DNA from: Pelecanus crispus
Taxonomy: Eukaryota > Chordata > Aves > Pelecaniformes > Pelecanidae
Reading direction: 5' to 3'
Assembly (NCBI RefSeq): GCF_030463565.1
Contig: NC_134660.1
Coordinates: 751,501 to 815,500, forward strand
Length of the DNA: 64,000 bases
Below, one piece after another: positions 1-15,381 of the stretch. A program made the translations under genes and the position numbers. Within the stretch, counting starts at the first letter, position 1; the number at the start of each line of letters is the position of its first letter. Below the pieces are notes generated by a model that worked only from the letters and a program-made list of their open reading frames with translations, did not search any database and had not been told where the DNA came from.

Positions 1-108
1 AGGACTGTGAATGGGCAGTAGTTGATCACTTATTCTTAGGACTCTACCACCAGTCTCTAAACCAGTGAATGCTGTGATTATTCTCAGCCATGTTTCTCAT
101 CACTTCAG
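1..108 (+). other. FAM117A: FAM117A intron (3' part)
   Basis: This is the end of an intron of FAM117A, ending in a pyrimidine stretch and the acceptor AG at 107-108. The upstream coding exons lie off the left edge. Nothing else is seen here. Confidence 0.8.
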
Positions 109-3402
<3,294 letters not shown>

Positions 3403-4680
3403 AGCCTGTGGGAAAGATAGCCAGCGACAGCAGCTCTGGCTCCTCAGCATGTCTGTGCCAGCCTGTGGAGACTGGTGCCTTGAAGGTGGGACGTGACAGC
3501 CAAGAGGCAGCCCTGGGACTGAGAAGCACGGTGGGCTTCCTGCGGGGAGGACAGGAACTGAAGTACAGTGTGCCACGGGACTTCTCGCTGCTGGAGAGGC
3601 TTGTCTCGCCAAGCCTCCCCTGTTCAAAGCACTTTCCTGTGTTGAATTGTCTTTGTTTCCCGTGTGATTGTTTTGCTGGTGAAGGGCAGCCGGGCACTGC
3701 TGCGGGGAGCAGAGGCAAACTCGTGCTCCATGGCTCTGAACAAGGCTGAGCTGGGAGAATTCAGGCAGGGCTTCCTAGCACCCCTCACCCCTGCGGCCGC
3801 CTGGGATTGCTGAACCCTGGGGAGTGGGAATGGGGGAGAAGGGGCCTGTGGGAGGGCTGCCCTTGGGTGTATGACGCAGAAAATGTTGTGTGTCTGCACT
3901 ATTGAGACAGCTCGCCTTCATCGGAGCACGGGGCGGGCTGGAGAGCAGTGGATCCCTGGCTGTGCCTCCCCCGGCCACCTTCACCCCTCGAAACAAGCCC
4001 GGAGCTTTAAGAATGCCGTGCTGAACGGGGACGAGTGTGGGTGACTGAACACGGGCTTCCACGGCTCTGTGCACCTGAGAGCTTGCGGGACCAGGGGTGA
4101 AGGAGGCATCCAAGGCGTGCACTGCCCACCGGGCTTCTGCAGGTGGGCAGGGGTCTTCCCGGTGCCCTGGCTGTGCTGCAGGAAGGGAGTGAAAATGGGC
4201 AGTGCCCGGAGGTCCCTGCTCCGGGGGTGTTGCTGCTGTAGAGAAGCTACCCGCTGCTTTCCACCCTGCGGCCCGGCTGGGGGGGCCAGGACCCCCCTGC
4301 CTCGCTGGGGGCCAGGCTGGGCGCCCGGCGGAGCTGTCCCAGTGCCATGGCCTAGGAGGTGAAGCGATAACACGGGAACATTGATCGTAAAGCCTCTTGG
4401 CAACAAAAGTGTTTGGTTGTTTGGTTTTGTGTTCTGTTGCGAAGGCTCTGGGTTGTATTGAAGAAGCCCGTTTTCTTGTATCTGATGTAGAAACTCTATT
4501 TTCTTCCAAAGACACTATTTTTGCAGCTGTTTGAAGTCTATTTTATGTATGTATTACAAAGCTTAAAGGAGGAATGTTTGCTTTGGAGTTCTTGTCTTGT
4601 GTTTAGAGGGCTCTCTCGCAGATGCTGGTGTTGCCAGTTAAAAGGAAACGAAATAAATATTTCAGGCATTCACACTGCTG
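3403..4680 (+). other. FAM117A: FAM117A 3' UTR
   Basis: About 1.27 kb lies between the FAM117A stop and its polyadenylation signal. It is fairly GC-rich up to about 4370 and T-rich near the end. Open frames on both strands here are GC-driven and have no recognised content. The exact cleavage point was not determined. Confidence 0.75.
4652..4657 (+). terminator. FAM117A: FAM117A polyadenylation signal AATAAA
   Basis: A canonical AATAAA lies about 1.25 kb after the FAM117A stop. It is followed about 25-40 nt later by a G/T-rich stretch (tgctgctttggggttttaat). The CpG island of the next gene begins almost immediately afterwards. Confidence 0.8.
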
Positions 4681-5125
4681 CTTTGGGGTTTTAATACAGC
4701 CTTCGGCGGGCCGCCGTTGGAGCCCGCTTCTGCTGGAGCGGTGCCGGCGGCTGCCGGGCGGCTCTGCCGGGGCTCGCTGCTGCCCCGCTGGAGCCCCGGT
4801 GGCACCGCGCCTCGAAGCTCGCTCCCGTGGGGGAGCGGGGCTCGGCTGAGCAGCGCGAATGCGGCGCCTGCGCTCGGCCGTGGGAAACGGCTGCGGGCCG
4901 CGGGACCCTCGGCGGGGCAGGGCCGCGCATGGCGGGGGCAGCCCCCTCTCGCCGGGCGGGAGCAGCTGTTCACGGTCAGGTTTATTTTAGGCGCTCGCAG
5001 CCCCGGCTCCTGCTCCCGAGAGGGGCCCCGGGGGCTCTGGCTCCGGCTCCCTGGGGCCTGGCGCGGGCGGGCGGGCGGCGGGACCTGCGCGGCGCTGTCG
5101 GGGCGGGTGGGGGAACACACGACAC

Positions 5126-5137
5126 TGCGCATGCGTG
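5126..5137 (+). promoter_or_regulatory. NRF1-like site in SLC35B1 promoter
   Basis: TGCGCATGCGTG matches the NRF1 consensus YGCGCAYGCGCR except at one position. It lies about 90 bp upstream of the CCAAT box. Confidence 0.5.
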
Positions 5138-5215
5138 CAACCCGCCCGAATCGCTCGGGCGGCGGCGGGAAGGCCAACAGGGTATCGCCTGTTAGCTCCG
5201 CCCCTGGCCGTGCGA

Positions 5216-5234
5216 CCAATCCCCGCGCTCCACG
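5216..5234 (+). promoter_or_regulatory. ER-stress response element (CCAAT-N9-CCACG)
   Basis: CCAAT at 5216-5220, exactly nine bases (CCCCGCGCT), then CCACG at 5230-5234. This is the full ERSE pattern on the coding strand, about 375 bp before the SLC35B1 start codon. In ERSEs, NF-Y binds CCAAT and ATF6 or XBP1 binds CCACG. The spacing and both half sites are seen directly; function is inferred. Confidence 0.7.
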
Positions 5235-5237
5235 TCT

Positions 5238-5246
5238 ATTGCGTCA
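5238..5246 (+). promoter_or_regulatory. C/EBP-ATF composite site
   Basis: ATTGCGTCA reads TGACGCAAT on the other strand. That is a chimeric CRE-C/EBP sequence of the kind bound by ATF4-C/EBP dimers. It starts four bases after the ERSE. Confidence 0.5.
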
Positions 5247-5606
5247 CCTCCAGGGCCGCGCTCGGCGAAGGGCCCCGGGCTGGGGCTGCCCCGGGCGCTG
5301 CCTGCCCCGAGGGGCGCCCGGCCGCCGGCAGCGGGGCCCGGCCGCGGCGGGGGCGGCTCCGGAACGGCCACGGGGGGTCTGGGCGCACCCCTCCCGGCCG
5401 GGCCCGCCCGGTGTCCCGGGCTGCCGCCCCCCCCTCCGCCCCGCCCCGGGCCCGGCAGCGCGGCGGGCGGGCGCGGCCGTGCCGGGCGGGCCCTGGCTGG
5501 CGGGCGGGCGCAGGCCGGGCGTATGAGGCAGCCCGCTCCGCCGCCGGCCGCGCCGCGGGATGTGGCGCTGGACCTGGCCCCGGCGCTGAGCGGCCCCGCC
5601 GCCGCC

Positions 5607-8600
5607 ATGGGAGCGAGCGCCAACGGCGCCGGCCTGCCCGAGCGCCTGCGGCTGCCCGTCTGCTTCCTGGGCGTCTTCGCCTGCTACTTCTACTACGGCA
5701 TCCTGCAGGAGAGCATGTGAGCGCGGCCGGGGCCGGGGGAGGCCGCCCTCGCTGCGGGCCCCGGTGCCGTCACGGCCCGGGGAGCCTCCTCCGGGCTGGG
5801 TCCCGCCCGGCGTCCCCCCGTGCCCCGGGGAGGGGAGGGAGGGGAGGCTGCCCTGGCCCCGGCGCTGTCTCACCGCGTCCTCGAGGAGGGGAGGGGAGGG
5901 GAGGGGAGGGGAGGGGAGGGGAGGGGAGAGGAAGGGGAGGCTGCCCCGGGCCGGGCCCCGGCTCACCGTGTCCCGCTCTTGCAGCACGCGGGGCCGGTAC
6001 GGCGAAGGTGCGAAGCAGGAGAAGTTCAAGTACGCCCTGACCCTGGTGTTCATCCAGTGCGTGATCAACGCCGCCTTCGCCAAGTTCCGTAAGTTGAGTC
6101 TCGGCCGCTGCCGGCTGGCTCTGGGCGCCCAGGGGCTCCGCTGCTCGGGAAGCTCAGCCACGAGTCGCCAGCCGGGGTTTTGCCCATTTGCTGCTGCTCC
6201 TGCGGCAGGGCACCGGCGTTGCTTGTCCCTCACATTTCTGGTGACGTTCTTGAGGCGCTTCACGATGGCGGCAGCTGCTCGCAACTCTCCTGACTTTCCT
6301 CTTCTTTGTCATCCTTTCAGTGATCCAGTTTTTTGACGCCGTCAAAGCGGATCGCACCCGCAGCTGGCTGTACGCCGCCTGCTCGCTCTCCTACCTGGGC
6401 GCCATGGTTTCCAGCAACTCGGCTCTGCAGTTCGTCAGCTACCCGACGCAGGTGGAGCGGGGCAGACGCCGCGGGGCACGAGGGGAGGCGGCGTTAGCGC
6501 ACGGCCTGGCGCGCTGATACGCCCCAGCGCGTGGGGTAACCCAGAACGGGCTCTGTGCTGGGGAAGCGAATGTTGGGGAAGAACCAGCTGGTGAAATGAC
6601 GTGGAGGGAAATGTGACTTTGACACTTGTTTTTCTGTAACAGCTTTTGTAGGGCTGTATTGCTGTGTTTCAGTCAGCACTGGGTGTGTAGAGAGGGGTTA
6701 AGAAAGCTCAGCCTGTCCCAGAAAAGGAAGAGCAATCCCTAGAAATTATGGGAATCTGCTAATTGGGAGTCGGTGCTAATGTTGGAGGGCTTGAGATGAT
6801 TTCTGAAACCTTCACCACTAATTTAGTAGTTGCCCTCTTCTTTTGAGGTATCTGGCACATTTTACTGGAGGGGTGTGGGGCATCGGGGTGCTCTGATCGC
6901 GGGCGGCCGCCCTTGCATTGCCGTGATCTCTCGTTGCGGGCGGGTGACGGTATGCAGACAGCTAATACAACCTTTCTTTTATAGGTCCTGGGCAAATCCT
7001 GTAAGCCCATTCCAGGTAAGGAAATTTCACATTTCTTCTTGTGTTTGTGTGGATTCCTGGTGCGCTCAAGGAGGAGCCCCACTGTCAAAACAGCACCTCT
7101 CCCCTCCTACCCGCTCCGCCGCGGGAAGTGCAGGCGGTGGTTCACCTGTGTGGTGTTCTGTGGGCTGAGTGGAGATCTCACCAGGGGGTCTGGGAGCGGT
7201 TTGTGATGTTGCTTCTTTACAGTCATGCTCTTAGGAGTGACTTTGCTGCGGAAGAAGTATCCCCCGGCCAAGTATCTCTGCGTCCTCTTGATAGTCGCAG
7301 GCGTGGCCCTGTTTCTGTACAAACCGAAGAAAGGGGCCGGGAGCGATGACCACGTCTTTGGCTACGGAGAACTCCTTCTGGTGAGTGCTGCCAGCGCACC
7401 AATAACCCCGGCAGGGGCAAGGAGCAGCAGTTACAGCGCAGATAAGGCCGCATCCTTTGTACCTCAAGCGTATCCTAAAGCTGGTGTGTAAGCGCTTCCG
7501 CAGGAGGAGACCTGGGCTTGAGGGGTGTGCTGGTGGTACGAGATCAGCACGTGAGTACGCGCGCATCCCTCTCAGCCTGGGTTTTGAGGCCGTGTACTTG
7601 CTGTTGAATAGGCGATTGGGATGTGAAAAAAGGGGGGGAATGCTTGAGATTTTCCCCATAGAGAAGAAATAAAGAACGAAGGTTTCCTTTGCTTTCCCTC
7701 ACCTCGGCCTCTTCTTTTCTTAGCTGCTGTCACTGACCTTGGATGGGCTGACGGGTGTATCTCAGGACCACATGAGAGCTCACTACCAGACAGGTTCCAA
7801 TCACATGATGCTGAACGTTAACCTGTGGTCCACCTTGTTCCTGGGGGCTGGTAAGGAACACCCTGCAAAAACTACAGCTGCCACCCGTGGGACACCCCGT
7901 GGGATGGGACCTTGAGTCCTGCTCCGAAAAAGGGCCTAGAATGCTTTTTGCAAAACAACTTTGTTTTGTTTTGGGGTTTTTTTTGGTCTGTTTGTATATA
8001 AAAAGTCGGGGTCGGTCAGTGCAGCTCTCCTCCTGCCCGCTAGAGGACACGGCGCCGCGCAGAGCGGCTGCCCAAGGCTCGGCCACCTCGGAGAAGGCTT
8101 CTCCGCCGGCCAGCGCGGTGCTCCAGCCCGGACCCGGGGGTTCCTGCCCAAGGGCTCTCTTGCGCCGGCAGAGAAGCAAACCGTATCCGCGTCGCTTGCT
8201 GCTCCGCTTAGGGAGTAGCGCTTCTAATTAATTGCTAGGGACCGTTCTGTCAGAATTGGATCTGCAGTTAATGATCGCTTCTTTCATTAACTGACTGGGA
8301 AGGCGATCGCTCTTTCTCCTGTCCTCTTTGTTTTCCGCTGTGTGGAGTTTAGTCTTTGCTGTTAGTAGCTCCTGTGGGGCTACGAGCGTAAACTGAAATG
8401 ATGCTACGTAGGCAGCGGCTGCTCGGGCTGCCTCTGGGCTCGTAATTCATGCTTTGCACCTCGATCTTTCTTCCAGGGATACTCTTCACTGGAGAGCTCT
8501 GGGAGTTCCTGAGTTTTACGGAACGCTACCCCAGCATCGTTTACAACATCCTACTGTTTGGCCTGACGAGCGCGCTGGGTCAGGTAAATACGCCTCCCTT

Positions 8601-9424
8601 GTTCTGCAGCCTTCACGGGGATGTGTTTGCCCAGCTGGGAGACGGCAAAGTAAGGCCGCTTCACTTTCCATTGCTTTGGTGGTTGCTGGCTTTCTGTACA
8701 GGCTACCTTCAGAGCAAAACTGGTGGAAGTTTGCATGCAAATGATCAGGATTTGAAATAAGATTCTTTCAGCTCGGGCTTGATGGGCTTTCACCTAAGAA
8801 TACGATCCGTGTTGCACTTTTTCCAGTCAGAGTGACAAAAGGCGTCCATTTGTTTTCTACAGAGTTTTATTTTCATGACTGTGGTATACTTCGGACCGCT
8901 GACTTGTTCCATCATCACCACAACCCGCAAGTTCTTCACCATTTTAGCCTCCGTCATTCTATTTGCCAATCCCATCAGTACAATGCAGTGGGTGGGAACA
9001 GTCCTGGTGTTCTTGGGTAAGTCTGGGAAGCAAACACTGGAGGTCTTTCCCCTGTTAACTTAAATAGAGATGATGTGTAGTGAGGGGAGAGCTAGCAGAA
9101 GATCCTGGTCAAAAAAAATCTAATTGTGTGGCACCACTCTCGATGGAAGAGCGTGTTAGTAGCCTCACCGGTGCAGGAAAAGAGGAACCAAGTTCCAGCA
9201 GATCTGTTTGGTCTTTGGTTTTTCCCCCACACCGGGTAAGTCACTGCCTCTGAGTGACCATTAGTAAGTTGGTGCCGATAAGCTGATTTTTCACAAAGTT
9301 CCTTGTGTTATGTTTGTTTGAAGAACGTGAAGCAATTTTCTATGCACATGGATTATTTTATCTCTTTGCAGGCCTTGGACTTGATGCCAAATTTGGAAAG
9401 GGAGTAAAGAAGACATCGCATTGA
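5607..9424 (+). CDS. SLC35B1: SLC35B1 (AXER), ER-membrane ATP/ADP exchanger, complete
   Basis: Nine coding exons: 5607-5716, 5985-6088, 6321-6451, 6985-7015, 7223-7380, 7724-7850, 8477-8583, 8863-9016 and 9372-9424. They total 975 nt, or 324 residues (human about 322), all with GT-AG introns. Conserved blocks include [101 protein letters not shown] and [20 protein letters not shown]. It is a multi-pass nucleotide-sugar-transporter-family protein, expected to have about ten helices. The C-terminus KKTSH has the dilysine ER-retrieval type. Family knowledge: SLC35B1 brings ATP into the ER lumen in exchange for ADP. The start at 5607 sits in an ideal GCCGCCGCCATGG context. An in-frame ATG at 5523 has a poor context and would add 28 residues. 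Exon 4 is a 31-nt microexon. The upstream ERSE suggests stress induction. Confidence 0.97.
5884..5940 (+). repeat. (GGGGA)n tandem repeat in SLC35B1 intron 1
   Basis: About eight near-perfect GGGGA units lie on the coding strand in the first intron, with a related GGGAGGGGA stretch at 5828-5846. The repeated G-runs could form G-quadruplexes. Confidence 0.85.
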
Positions 9425-9730
9425 GGAAACAGTTGATCTCTGCAGTTGGAATGAACTTTTAATTTATTGTCTTGTACCTCAAAATCTGTTATGAAACTGG
9501 ACTCAGGATAGGTAATCAGAAGGAGAGTGTTTGGATTTTTTTGTTATAGTTTTTTAATTCTAAATTGTCTTAAAAGTGTAATACTTTAGTTTTAACTGTA
9601 ATTAAGCTTTTTTTTTTTTTTTTTTTTTCTGTAATCAAAGCTGTATTACTAGATCCTAGCAGCAGGATGAAATTCTTGCCTTAACAGGAAAAAAACTTCA
9701 TATCTTTATTAAAGAAAAAGAGACAACAGC
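9425..9730 (+). other. SLC35B1: SLC35B1 3' UTR
   Basis: AT-rich UTR of about 300 nt with a T-run of roughly 21 at 9609-9629. It ends after the ATTAAA signal at 9708. Use of a more distal site is possible: AATAAA also occurs at 12328. Confidence 0.7.
9708..9713 (+). terminator. SLC35B1: SLC35B1 polyadenylation signal ATTAAA
   Basis: ATTAAA, the commonest variant signal, lies about 285 nt after the stop codon. It is the first signal-like hexamer after the stop. Confidence 0.6.
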
Positions 9731-12700
9731 CACTTTTCCAGAACTTTAATTTCAGTATCGTTGGCTGATCTTGGGGACAAATAGCACACGCCTCTCCAAG
9801 GAGAGGACTAGTCTTGGAATGCTGTTAGTCCTTTGGTGTGGCCTGGAAAGATCCCTGGATTAAAGGCCTGTGTTGAAGACAACCCCCTCTTCTGCTCGAC
9901 TGTATGATTTTTCCATAACTGAGTTGGTGGAGCAGCCGGTTGGACACTCTTCCGTTAAGATAATACGTGTAAACATTGAGAAGCATTATACCCTTTGCCC
10001 GAGCCCTTCCAAAACAGAAGCAATTCTTGGCATATGTAAAAGTTCACAGGAAACCTGTTTAACCAGTGGGGCCCAAATTAATGCTTTTCATCCCCCCTGC
10101 TGATGAAGGAACAGGACCCTCTGCTGCTAAAACCGTGCCAAGGTTGTGTGACAACGGCTTCTAAATGTTGAAAGGGCCCTCGTTAATTAACTGCCATCGC
10201 GGTGAGCTTTTGAACACCCGCTCCCCAGCACAGGCTCGCTCCCTGGTATTGTATGGGGAGGAGTTGTTATCCTAATGATGCCTTCAGAGTTGGAGAGCAA
10301 AATTCTCCAAAGAGCAAACTTTACACATGAAAGCATGTTTCTGCCAGCTGCCACTTGGTCTCCATCTGTTCTGTGGCTTTGGCCTTTTGCCCCTCCAGAT
10401 GGGATCCTGATCTCTTTCCTGGGCGGCTGTTGTCAGCCTCTCGCTGTCCATCCCCTGCTTCCCCCCCACCCCTCCAGTGCTTCTTACAACTGTTTTGGCC
10501 TCAGATTTGGTTTTTGTTTAATCTGTCTCGCTATCCTGTAGTTCTACTCAAACAACACGTTTCTTGCAAAATTAAACCCTAGGCTATTAAAGGGTTTTCC
10601 TCTGTCACCTTCACCTCTTTGCTAACTTACATTGTCTTAAAGGTCAAGCGATAAGTAGCAAACACGCTCCCAGTAGTAGAGAATCCTGAAGTAAAAGCTT
10701 CTGTGACTTAACTCCATGAATACTGCCTGATGAACGCCATGTGCTGCCATCTGCTACTGTACGGTGATTCTGGCTTCCCTGAAGACAGTCGTGCTTCCCA
10801 ATATCTCTAAGGTAATGAATACTATTTCCATTTTATGAAAGGGAGCAGAGAAATTGCATGACTTGTTCATGAACACTGTGGCAGAGATAAGAATTAATTA
10901 TCTTTTGTGTGTCTTAACCATAAAACTATCTTTTCTCTGTGTTTATAGGACTTGCGCTCCTCTATCTCTTAGCACTATCTTAAATTTAACCAATTCTCAA
11001 ACTCAGCAACCAAAAGCAGCAAAAAGATTCAAGGTGAGCTCTCAATTCTATTAGTTTTGCAGGCTGGTTTTTCCTTCTATTAAATTAGTAATGCAATGTA
11101 GGAATAGACCCAGCTCCCCTGTCACTGGGCAAACACAAACACCTGCAAATGCATTATAAATCACTTACTCCCTCAACCATCCGCTTCCTCGTGATAATCT
11201 TGGAATTTCTGTTCAAACATGTCGCCTGTTAAGGATATTTGAGTCGTTGCTGTTACCAACCGCTACTCTATTCTAGAGCGTGTGCTGCAGATCAAAGGGG
11301 AATCACTCTTACTTTCCACAGAAGCAGAATTGCTTATTGGCCATAACTCTATACTGACTAAAGCTCTTGAGAAAGTGTATGATCAGGAATGCAGGGAGTG
11401 AGACAGCAGCAGCCTTTCTGCACTGTGCTGTCAGTCTGTTATCGGCAATCTCCTTTTTCTTTACAGCTTTGCAAGCCAAACTGCTGCTTCTGCGTATGTG
11501 CTAGGAAGACTGCTCTTCCTGAACCCTTCTCCCCCTTTCGCCCCGAGTCTAGATGTAGCTCTAGGAGACACGGTGTCTTAAAAATGAAACAGAGATGTCG
11601 TGTTAATTTTTTCCTTGGCCATTGAAAAGAAGCCACCGTAGTTTCAAGGGAACTTTTGCTCAAACCCACAGGTCTGTCCCCTTCCCCACGCTGCAGCAGC
11701 CTAGACGACCAGCAGAAAGAACGAAGCGGGGAGTTTCCTAGGGTCTATTTTCTAAGCCAAGATCTGTCTTTACCAATATCTTCAACTTGTCTGTATTCAG
11801 AGCACAGATTTAAAGATCAGTCTGCCAAGAAGAAAGAAAATAAAGGAGATTTTCTCTCTCCTGATTGCTGCAGGCTCCCTTGACCCACTTTAGCTCTAAA
11901 GCCTGTTCCTGGTATTGCTCCAGCTTGGTTCTTGCTGCACCTCCGACTCTTAGTCAATAAGAATTTCTTCAAACAAAGGCAGCTCTTGTACCTACCTGAG
12001 TCTGAATCCTTTGGATTTCCTTGGACAGCTTGCTGTCTTCTCTCCAGACCTCACGTACTGCACGATCCCAGAGGAGGCTACAAAAGCAATTCGAGAAGCT
12101 ATTTTCAAATCAGCACTGGCTTTTCTTCTTGGACAGTTGTAACAACACTGCCACAAAACAGGTCCCCAGCTTTGAGCTGCCAGGAGGATTGCTGTAACGC
12201 CTCTCCCCCACGACACACTGGTTACCACGTTTTGAGAAGCCTGCCTGGTGGCTTTTGGGGTATGTTCCTGCTTGAGTTCAGCTGTCTCTTTAAATAAAGA
12301 CAGGTAAACTCCAGTGGGTTAGGATCCAATAAAGTTTTCATCCTTCATGTTACTTTTTCCTATTAGAAATAGTAGCTCCTCTTCGAGGCACCTTGTGCAG
12401 AGGGAGAGTGATGTTTAATGGTTTTTTTGGCTTTGTTCTTTTTTTATAAACAGCGCAAGTGTCTTCAGAGGCAATGCTTGAATTTCTGGTGAAGTGTCAG
12501 GAAAGGCTTTCTGTCTTCAAGTAAGAGATCAGTAATGTACAAAGTGGTGGCCGAACTTACTCTAGTTTATCGAGATACTGCATAACATCTAGGGTATGGT
12601 TGTGCAAAGGAATCTTTAACTACTGCTGGCAAGTTTTATTTTGCTTATTCAAAGAAGGAAGCCTTCTGTGGTGGCATGTGCACCTATAAGCAGTTCAGAG

Positions 12701-13287
12701 GTTTCAAGGAATTAAAGCACAGTGCCCAGGTTCTCTACCAACAATCTGGGCTTTGCCAGTTCTGCTATGACTCGGTTTGTCTCTCTGCTTTTTTTAGTCA
12801 TTCTCCAGTTTATTAGAAGGGTGCAAACCTAGTTAAATAAAGACAACTACCTTGTTCTTTTTAGTCCTGTGTGCTTGATCTGTCTGTCGTTCTGCAGCTG
12901 TAAGCAAGCAGTAGTTTCGTGTCATGACATATTTTTCCAAAATGAAAAGTTTTTGTAAAGTGTAAAACATCACCCTTTGCAGCCAAGATGGTAGGTGCTT
13001 GGAACACCCACTGCGTAATGTTTTGCGTTTGGGCTGACTCGCCAAGGAGTTACTGAAGGGAACGCTTGCGGTTTGCTCCTTCCTTAGCAGACTGTCTTTC
13101 TCTGAGTAGAAGAGGAAGGGAAATCAGTTGAGTAGGAGATTAATTTATTAAGTGCCTTAGACAAAGCCCTGCAAGTGCAAAACATGAAGGTCAGGCTGAG
13201 AAGTTATGAAAGGATTCAATCTTCTCTCTTCTACTTCTGTTGGCTCCAGCATCCCAACCCCGGCTCCCTTTATGACTCGGGCAGTTA

Positions 13288-13299
13288 CCAGCAGGGGGA
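13288..13299 (+). promoter_or_regulatory. Candidate CTCF motif
   Basis: CCAGCAGGGGGA matches the CTCF core CCASYAGRKGGC at all but the last base. It lies in the intergenic space between SLC35B1 and SPOP. Confidence 0.25.
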
Positions 13300-15381
13300 A
13301 CTCTTCTTTTGATCAGCTTCAAGAAATGCAAGGAGAAAACCAACAAAAAAGCAGTTCCTCTTTAATTAGCGGTGTAACTGTACTCCTCGAGTCGTTGTGC
13401 TTACAGTAAAAACATAATGTGGAAATCAAGGTCTTCCTCCATTTCTTATTCTGCTTAATTCTTTTTGGCCATCAGCAGAGACTACATTGGAGCTAAGTTG
13501 TTAGGAGCTTTAAGACAATGACCGTCTCTTCTGCAGAATGGCCCTCATTACAGGTATCATGGGTATAATGAGCGTGTGCCCACCTGCGTGTCCTCTTGCC
13601 CTCACGTAACACAAACAGCTGGCTTCCTGCACGGCAGCACTGTGGGCATCGCAGTCAGTGTTTTTAAAAACATTTCTGCCAGAATTCTCCTAGGAACCTT
13701 GTCAGTTCTTGGAGGTTCCGAGGAGATGAGAAGAGTCACGCACGTACTGAGAATAAACAGCAGATTACATTGCTGCCGTGTTTGTGCCTGTTGTCCCTCC
13801 AGGAGGAACTCGTTGATGTGCCGGCTAAGAAAGGTGAAGTTTTATTTCATAGCTAACAGAGACGTGGCATCCGCAGGGGAAAGCTTAGCAGCTGTGTTCC
13901 TTTTCCTTTCGTCTTCCTTGGTTTTAGGAGCTCCTTCTGCAACTCCATCAGCAGATGTTTAAAACACCCCAAGTGTTTAGAGAGCGCATAGAATAAGGTA
14001 GATGATACTGTACGTGCGTATATTTTGTAGAGGTGGATATAATTGTATAACGCTGGTAATTTTCTGGTCACAGGACAGTAAAGACTCATGCTCAAATTAC
14101 AACAGTTTAAGAGATAACAAAGTTGTCATTACTGCTTTGAAATCAATGAATTGCCAATCTTGAAGATACCGCTTAAAAAAACCCCAACCCTAATGGTCAT
14201 TCTTCAGAACCAACCAGGATTTGTGCTGTGCCACTCAGTTAAGAGTCGGTGATTATGTGAGCTTATCCTGCAGGATTCCACACACTCTTGCGAAGGAAAT
14301 GGGAATTTCTGTCAGATTTCACAGGCCGAAAATCGCATAAGAATCAAAATTGCACGCACTGGGGAAAACAGATGCTAGCTTTAGAGTCCCACTTTAGCGT
14401 GTGGTAAATTTATGCTGACTAGTAGTAGGAAGAAGTTTGTAAGGCCGATAGGGATGGGATATGCATTTAAAATATATACTCTTATAATAAAAAACAGTTT
14501 CATACTTAGATTTACAGTTCATAACTAATAGAATTTCAGGAACAGTGAGCCAGGGATGCATGTAGAGAACAGGAAAAACAATAATTGCCTCAGACTGAAA
14601 CCAAGACAGCTGGATGTCAGACTGGAATGAGGTATTTAAGGTTTTAAATATTCTAAGGAAAAAATGAAGATGAAAAGTGAATTTAAGGCTTCAGAATTAA
14701 TTTTGCAAGAATGGTCATATGGCTTTTTTTCCTTTCTCTTGCTACGCTTTTCTGCAGTGCTTGCAATGTCACTTTCATTCTTTTTGTATATTTACGCACA
14801 TGTAGGATCCTGAACGCTTTTAATACCTCCTTCATCATCACCATTCAGTTGCGTTAGTAAGCTCACAGCCTATTTCCAAAGTTTTCATGAGCAATTAACC
14901 TGTTTTAAAGAAAAAAAGAAAAAAAAAAAAAAAGACTGCCGGAGGCAGGGACGGCGGTGTGTTTTTTTCCTGGAGGTAGGTGCAGGTCCTTTAGCGGGTC
15001 TGCAGTCACTCCGAGAGCTGCACGAATGTGCAGCCTTGGGCATTCCCAAGAGCAGCTCTGTTGGCACAGCCCAGATGCTGAAGAAAGTTAAAATCCAGCC
15101 GGGTCAGTCACAGAAACCTTCCATCACTTGGATGAGGACTAAGTCTTTTGTTTGACTGAAACTTGAGACTGGTAATGAAGTGAAATATTTCAGTAGACAC
15201 ACATAACTTTGGGGACAGCAAGGAAAGATTTCCGTAGTGGTTCTTGTACACAGTGATTTGCTTTTCTGCAGGCGGGACGAGCACCCCACGCTTTTTAATC
15301 AACTGTTGTTGTAATTTCCCCTGTATAATAGCCGCTATTTAAAGACAACGCTCAGAAATCGTGCAGCGGCCCTGGAACGTG

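Larger units (their letters stand above)
4690..6130 (+). promoter_or_regulatory. SLC35B1: CpG island and promoter of SLC35B1
   Basis: A very GC- and CpG-rich block begins right after the FAM117A polyadenylation signal and runs through SLC35B1 exons 1-2. It contains an NRF1-like site (5126-5137), a GC box (CTCCGCCCC near 5196), and a CCAAT box within an ER-stress element (5216-5234). No TATA box is evident. The transcription start was not determined and is expected between about 5250 and 5600. Long open frames here on both strands are a by-product of the base composition. Confidence 0.85.

Noticed and set aside
4662-6284. Several frames of 185-346 codons on both strands around SLC35B1 exon 1
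   Set aside because: They lie in a CpG island and give only Gly/Ala/Pro/Arg-rich text. The SLC35B1 exon frame accounts for the coding signal.
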